Assembly: GCF_037392515.1 (NCBI RefSeq)
Contig: NC_090290.1
Span: forward strand, 21,093,753-21,157,752
From: Haliotis asinina
Taxonomy: Eukaryota; Mollusca; Gastropoda; Lepetellida; Haliotidae
Length of the DNA stretch: 64,000 nt
Reading direction: 5' to 3'
The number at the start of each line of letters is the position of its first letter. Position 1 is the first letter of the stretch. Below the pieces are notes generated by a model that was not told the origin of the DNA, did not search any database, and saw only the letters and a list, made by a program, of their open reading frames with translations. Below, piece by piece: positions 58,765-64,000 of this stretch. A program made the position numbers and the translations under genes.

Positions 58765-59020
58765 GGTGAGTGAGTGAGTTAATATTCAACGTCATTTCGG
58801 CAATATTACAGCCATATCGTGACGAGAACATTCAACAATAAAAAAGACCACATGTACATTATAAAACTTGTCAAGGAAGGACAGTAAAAGAACTAGAATA
58901 TTACAATTATCATTAAAACTAGCGTGGAAAGTTAAGATTAATATCACTATCTCGACAAAACAATATAAAAACAGGCTATAGATCTCCAACAACCGACGGT
59001 AGATCACCATACTGGCGACT
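58765..59020 (-). mobile_element. Family B LINE 3' end
   Basis: GTGAGTGAGTGAGTTAATAT start, GTCAAGGAAGGACAGTAAAA, and CGACGGTAGATCACCATAC at the truncation. Confidence 0.85.
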
Positions 59021-59024
59021 CGAC

Positions 59025-60895
59025 TGGTTCTGCTTTGAATATATGTGAATATATGCAAGCAGATTATATTGATATGTAAAGTATTATTTCTCTGCCATAG
59101 TTCTGTGCCGAAGATTCTACATGAAGGAATATTTCAAGGCATTTTGCTGCATCAAATAACGAATGTTATATGTTTTGTACAGTTTTCCTGAAATTCGTAA
59201 TGTTCAATAAGAAATCAGTCTGTTTTCCGTTGTGTCTATACGTCCACACTTTCCGATTTACAAACTTTCTCCCATTTGACAGAAATCATTTATTTTTATT
59301 CCATGAACATGACAAGCCTGCTGTGGCTTTGATGCGGAACGTCGTACTGGTGGTATTTGAATTGAGAAGTCTGTTGAGCCATTTGTGAAAACATGGAAAA
59401 CTGACACTTCATTACAAAAAACATGCATTCCAGTTATCGTTTTTATGATGGAGATTTAGACAATTCTTGGATAATTTTTTGTCCATGATATACTTGACAA
59501 ACAACTTTATAAATAACCTATCAATCTGCCGGATATTAAGAACTGCAATCTAATGTTTTCTTCTGTGTGGCTTAAGATGACTTACGCATAGTAACCACAT
59601 GAAGGTTGCAAGACTTATCCAACTTAAGCCTCTGGTGATCACGTTTTGTGATAATCCTGTGGGTAGGTACTGTTAACAGTAACTGAATGCCAAAAATATT
59701 GGACAGCATATGTTCACAAGAATTTGTTTTTTGCAAAAGCATTTTGGAGCTCTTATACATGGTGAGGAGTTAAAAGGTAAATTAAAATTACCGTATGCTG
59801 GTATGATCTGACGCACGTTACCTTTAACCATTCTGAGGCTCAAATGTAAGTAATGATCAGCTGATAGTTTTAACGAATCATTGTCTCCCTTCCACGGGCA
59901 CACTATATATTGACAAATGATTAGCGGGTATGTAGACATATCCTATTCTGCGTCTTTCTAATCACAACCATGTGGCATATCGGCTAGTGTCTGTTTGTAT
60001 TAGTTTTCTGACGCCAATTAAATTGCATCCTGTACAGTCGAATAAAATAATCTTCCTACGGAAGACTTTCTACTGTTCATAAGTAGTGATGCATTTCGGT
60101 GCATTCAACAGAACAATTGCTGGTCCACTGGAAACGATAAATTTTAACATTGTATTCTTGTTTTGAACTTGTGTTTAATTGTTAGACTAATAATATAGGA
60201 ACGTAAATAAAAGTTAAATTTACGAAGACCATCTTGATGTGAATCAAAACCGCGAGATAAACTATACAGGCGGAGCCAAACCACTTGCTTCAGCCTTGAA
60301 TTGACAGCTTTCAAATTCCTTTATTCTAGTCTGTTACATAACTAGTACCTTTCATTTCGATTTACAAAGACATATTTGAGACTCGTATTATCATACTGGC
60401 TTTGACACGTAACAGTGTGAGTTACAAATCAAAGGCAGATATAGTGTTTGTAGTAAATGTCTCATGACAATCCATTCACGTTTGTCAGTAAGCAATGTCC
60501 TCAATTGTAGTAGAAGCTGCTGATATATGCAATCGGATGTTAGGCATGGTCTAGTTCAATGCACCTTGTCGAAACCCAAATTTACCTAAATGCCAACTAT
60601 GCTTTCTAGACACACAGAAACTCAGAAACTGAATTTACAGTCATACTCTTGTAAGTTGTGGAGGTTCATGGCAGATGTCTTGAAATACTTTCACGTAAAT
60701 GTTAGCTTCATATGTCCTGCATAAGATATAGTGTTTGATCACTGTGTGCTACTTTCTAAAGCAAAAAGACGATGATGTGTGTTGCATCAATAGAAACATT
60801 CTGTCTCACGTGTATTACTCCCTTTGAGTTGTCATTACTTTCATTCATCGGGACATGAAGGCAATTTATTCGTCCAAAAGTCCATGAAAAAATAC
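59025..60895. other. No gene recognised
   Basis: A/T-rich DNA leading up to the minisatellite; no repeat family or coding feature identified. Confidence 0.5.
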
Positions 60896-60899
60896 TTGA

Positions 60900-62466
60900 G
60901 ATGCAAATGTTCTCATAAACGCAGTACCCTTTCAGTGTTTTGTCAAGCAAATGCAAAAGTTAACGCAAGACCCTTTCAGTGGTTTGTGAAGCAGATGCAA
61001 ATGTTAACGCAATACCCTTTTCGACTGGTTTGTGAAGCAAATGTCAATGCAAGACCCTTTCAGTGGTTTGTGAAGCAGATGCAAATGTTAACGCAATACC
61101 CTTTTCGACTGTTTTGTCAAGCAGATGCAAATGTTAACGCAATACCCTTTCAGTGTTTTGTGAAGCAGATGCAAATGTTAACGCAATACCCTTTTCGACT
61201 GTTTTGTCAAGCAGATGCAAATGTTAACGCAATACCCTTTCAGTGGTTTGTGAAGCAGATGCAAATGTTAACGCAATACCCTTTTCGACTGTTTTGTGAA
61301 GCAGATGCAAATGTTAACGCAATACCCTTTCAGTGTTTTGTGAAGCAGATGCAAATGTTAACGCAATACCCTTTTCAACTGTTTTGTCAAGCAGATGCAA
61401 ATGTTAACGCAATACTCTTTTAGTGGTTTGTGAAGCAGATGCAAATGTTAACGCAATACCCTTTCAGTGTTTTGTGAAGCAGATGCAAATGTTAACGCAA
61501 TACCCTTTCAGTGGTTTGTGAAGCAGATGCAAATGTTAACACAATACCCTTTCAGTGGTTTGTGAAGCAGATGCAAATGTTAACGCAATACCCTTTCAGT
61601 GTTTTGTGAAGCAGATGCAAATGTTAACGCAATACCCTTTTCGACTGTTTTGTGAAGCAGATGCAAATGTTAACGCAATACCCTTTCAGTGGTTTGTGAA
61701 GCAGATGCAAATGTTAACGCAATACCCTTTCAGTGTTTTGTGAAGCAGATGCAAATGTTAACGCAATACCCTTTTAGTGGTTTGTGAAGCAGATGCAAAT
61801 GTTAACGCAATACCCTTTCAGTGGTTTGTGAAGCAGATGCAAATGTTAACGCAATACCCTTTCAGTGGTTTGTGAAGCAGATGCAAATGTTAACGCAATA
61901 CCCTTTTCGACTGGTTTGTGAAGCAGATGCAAATGTTAACGCAATACCCTTTCAGTGGTTTGTGAAGCAGATGCAAATGTTAACGCAATACCCTTTCAGT
62001 GGTTTGTGAAGCAGATGCAAATGTTAACGCAATACCCTTTCAGTGTTTTGTGAAGCAGATGCAAATGTTAACGCAATACCCTTTCAGTGGTTTGTGAAGC
62101 AGATGCAAATGTTAACGCAATACCCTTTCAGTGGTTTGTGAAGCAGATGCAAATGTTAACGCAATACCCTTTTCGACTGGTTTGTGAAGCAAATGTCAAT
62201 GCAAGACCCTTTCAGTGGTTTGTGAAGCAGATGCAAATGTTAACGCAATACCCTTTTCGACTGTTTTGTCAAGCAGATGCAAATGTTAACGCAATACCCT
62301 TTTCGACTGTTTTGTCAAGCAGATGCAAATGTTAACGCAATACCCTTTCAGTGTTTTGTGAAGCAGATGCAAATGTTAACGCAATACCCTTTTCAACTGT
62401 TTTGTGAAGCAGATGCAAATGTTAACGCAATACCCTTTCAGTGTTTTGTGAAGCAGATGCAAATGG
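60900..62466. repeat. Minisatellite, about 35 units of 44/46 bp, with octamer motif
   Basis: Tandem array whose units read roughly TTTGTGAAGCAGATGCAAAT then GTTAACGCAATACCCTTT, ending either CAGTG (44 bp) or TCGACTG (46 bp). Two shortened units (near 61030 and 62190) carry CAAATGTCAATGCAAG in place of the usual centre. Divergence is low except in the first two units, so the array is young or homogenised. Between about 60985 and 61420 the 46- and 44-bp types largely alternate, giving a 90-bp dimer; later, runs of 44-bp units dominate. Nearly every unit contains ATGCAAAT followed by GTTAAC. Confidence 0.95.
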
Positions 62467-62572
62467 ATAATTCCATTATATATTGTATATATTTTATAAT
62501 GCTTTAATTAACGTACTGACAATACGCGAGTACCCCGACTATTTTCCTTCATTCTACGAGGAGGTCGTATCA

Positions 62573-62870
62573 TCTTCTGATTTACTTACTTACTTCCATT
62601 ACCCTTAAGACTCACATCCGCCTGCTACGCAATCTCAAAATGTGTTTTCTCGTTTAAGTTTCATGCATATATTTGCAACCTTAAAGAGCCCTAAGAGCAA
62701 ACAGAACTGAGGGGTTCATGGGTAATTGCCGAATAGTAAACCTTCTTAATGGTGTTATCGTTGGGAACTGGAAACTGCAGCTAAGTGGATACAAACTCGG
62801 AACTAATGACAAGACAATGACTACTGTTGAACAATTTCTGTTTCCTCCTTTTCAGAATTAGGAGTTGCTA
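62573..62870. repeat. Family D unclassified repeat, diverged
   Basis: TTCCATTACCCTTAAGACTC, TTTTCTCGTTTAAGTTTCAT and CAGCTAAGTGGATACAAACT match family D. It starts just after the minisatellite. Confidence 0.35.
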
Positions 62871-63310
62871 GTATAAATTGACAAATCTACGTATAAGGTG
62901 TCGCATTGTAATAGTATTGCATTTAACGTAAAAAAGCCTGCGAGTTATACACGATGAACACGTAACTTTACATCTATCAGAGGACTTTATTGTGGATATT
63001 TGTTGCTGTGCGACATTGATCCGTGCTCTGTAGAATGTATCCATTAAGCATTTAACTATAAGCAGTGTATATTGTAGCATGTATCATGAGTGAGTGAAGA
63101 CAAGCAGCGGATTTTGTGAGTGAGTTAAGATTAAAGGTCACCGTGAATACACTAGCGATGATGATCACAAATCATTATGGTGAAATGAAGATACCGCACT
63201 ACTTGCACAACTCAGTTATAATACATAACGCACAATCATTCATTTACGTGTCAAGCAGGCAACATTCCTACTTGATCTGGAACCACCTCCTCCATCCTGT
63301 GGGCTATAGG

Positions 63311-63740
63311 ATCTGCTGGTTCAAGCGCTGTGCTTATGATTTACGATATCATCCATTACACTTAAGACCCATAAAGTTGTCCAGCTCCTAATCATCCATA
63401 CGTACTTTCTAGTTTAGGTTTCAACTATCAGTAATTTTCATCAGCTCAAACAGACCTTTGATGTTCGTTTTGTTGCCGGGTAGTAAAAACAAATTGGAAG
63501 CAGTAAGAAATAGCCGGTGAATGGATACAATCTAGAAAGAAATGAAGGCTTACCGACTGTTGATTGATAGCCATTGCGCATTTGCTGTTTGCTGTTTGTC
63601 CAAAAATGGTTTTGCTCTAAGTACTATTTCTCATGAAAGTTGTTACTTTACTTTGATAGTGGTATGTGTACACGGTCCCACTGAAAAAGACAGTGATATG
63701 AATACTGTTTACAACGAGTCAACTGATGTTGCATGATTAT
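63311..63740. repeat. Family D unclassified repeat
   Basis: Collinear with both halves of the copy at 41831-42760: CTTATGATTTACGATATCAT, TTTCTAGTTTAGGTTTCAAC, AATGGATACAATCTAGAAAG, then CTGTTTGTCCAAA. No coding capacity recognised. Confidence 0.5.
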
Positions 63741-64000
63741 ATAACTGTATAAGTGTCACTGGACTTTACTGTTGTAATTATGTGCCATTGTGTGAAATTT
63801 GCACTATCTGTATGCAGTTGCCATGAAGCCTTTAAACATTGCATGTTGTATTATTTACGAGTGAAAACAGGCATTAGACTTCGTGAACACATTAATGTGT
63901 CTATGATCACTAAATTCATTGGGTGAAACTGGAACTTTATCAATGGGCCCTGGTGTCACACACTACACAGTGCTAACCCCAACTCTACATGTGCAATGGC

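Noticed and set aside
60824..61423. 199-codon open frame as a repeat-protein gene
   Set aside because: It lies almost wholly in the minisatellite, its frame depends on unit lengths, and later units break it; no signal for a real protein.
60900..62466. CRISPR-like direct repeats
   Set aside because: Units are contiguous without unique spacers, in an animal-type genome; it is a minisatellite.

Overview
The window looks like non-coding-rich chromosomal DNA of a marine gastropod, most probably an abalone (Haliotis). The main reason is a set of interspersed repeats that I recognise from abalone genomic DNA: elements starting GTGAGTGAGTTTAGTTTTACG or GTGAGTGAGTTAATATTTAACG on one strand and ending CTCACTCACTCAC on the other. 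That assignment rests on memory of the families, not on a search. The DNA is AT-rich, has long microsatellites, and shows no bacterial-style gene packing.

Only two convincing protein-coding genes are present. They are tandem, same-strand, intronless class A (rhodopsin-like) seven-transmembrane receptors at 31971-33044 and 34280-35341. By hand alignment they are about 70% identical over the receptor core. They share unusual signature residues: ERF in place of DRY, LTVP in place of CWxP, and NFYLY in place of NPxxY. They are a local duplication of a divergent, probably peptide- or chemosensory-type receptor. They sit in the longest stretch (about 30.7-38.3 kb) without recognisable interspersed repeats. 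Possible 5' non-coding exons, an upstream ORF and poly(A) signals can be proposed around them.

The rest is a mosaic of repeats. Three families recur throughout. Family A is a SINE-like element of about 270 bp with a conserved central domain (about 20 copies). Family B is the 5'-truncated 3' end of a LINE, one copy keeping a C-terminal ORF remnant (about 12 copies). Family C is a tRNA-derived SINE (about 10 copies). All three end in a similar 3' tail followed by (CTCA)n, which suggests that the LINE machinery mobilises the SINEs. DNA-transposon relics include three copies of a TA-flanked, about 500-bp Tc1/mariner-type MITE, a pogo-like MITE, two adjacent fold-back palindromes near 7 kb (one with a relative at 51.8 kb), another inverted-repeat element at 25.4 kb, and a frameshifted Tc1-like transposase remnant at 48.0-48.3 kb.

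Tandem arrays are the most striking structural features. A minisatellite at 60.9-62.5 kb has about 35 units of 44 or 46 bp, nearly all carrying the octamer ATGCAAAT. A five-unit array of about 170 bp at 48.4-49.3 kb ends in a tetranucleotide microsatellite. A 101-bp repeat lies at 27.7-27.9 kb. Large parts (4.7-7.0, 14.3-15.4, 43.6-46.4, 59.0-60.9 kb and others) contain only short random open frames and nothing I can identify.
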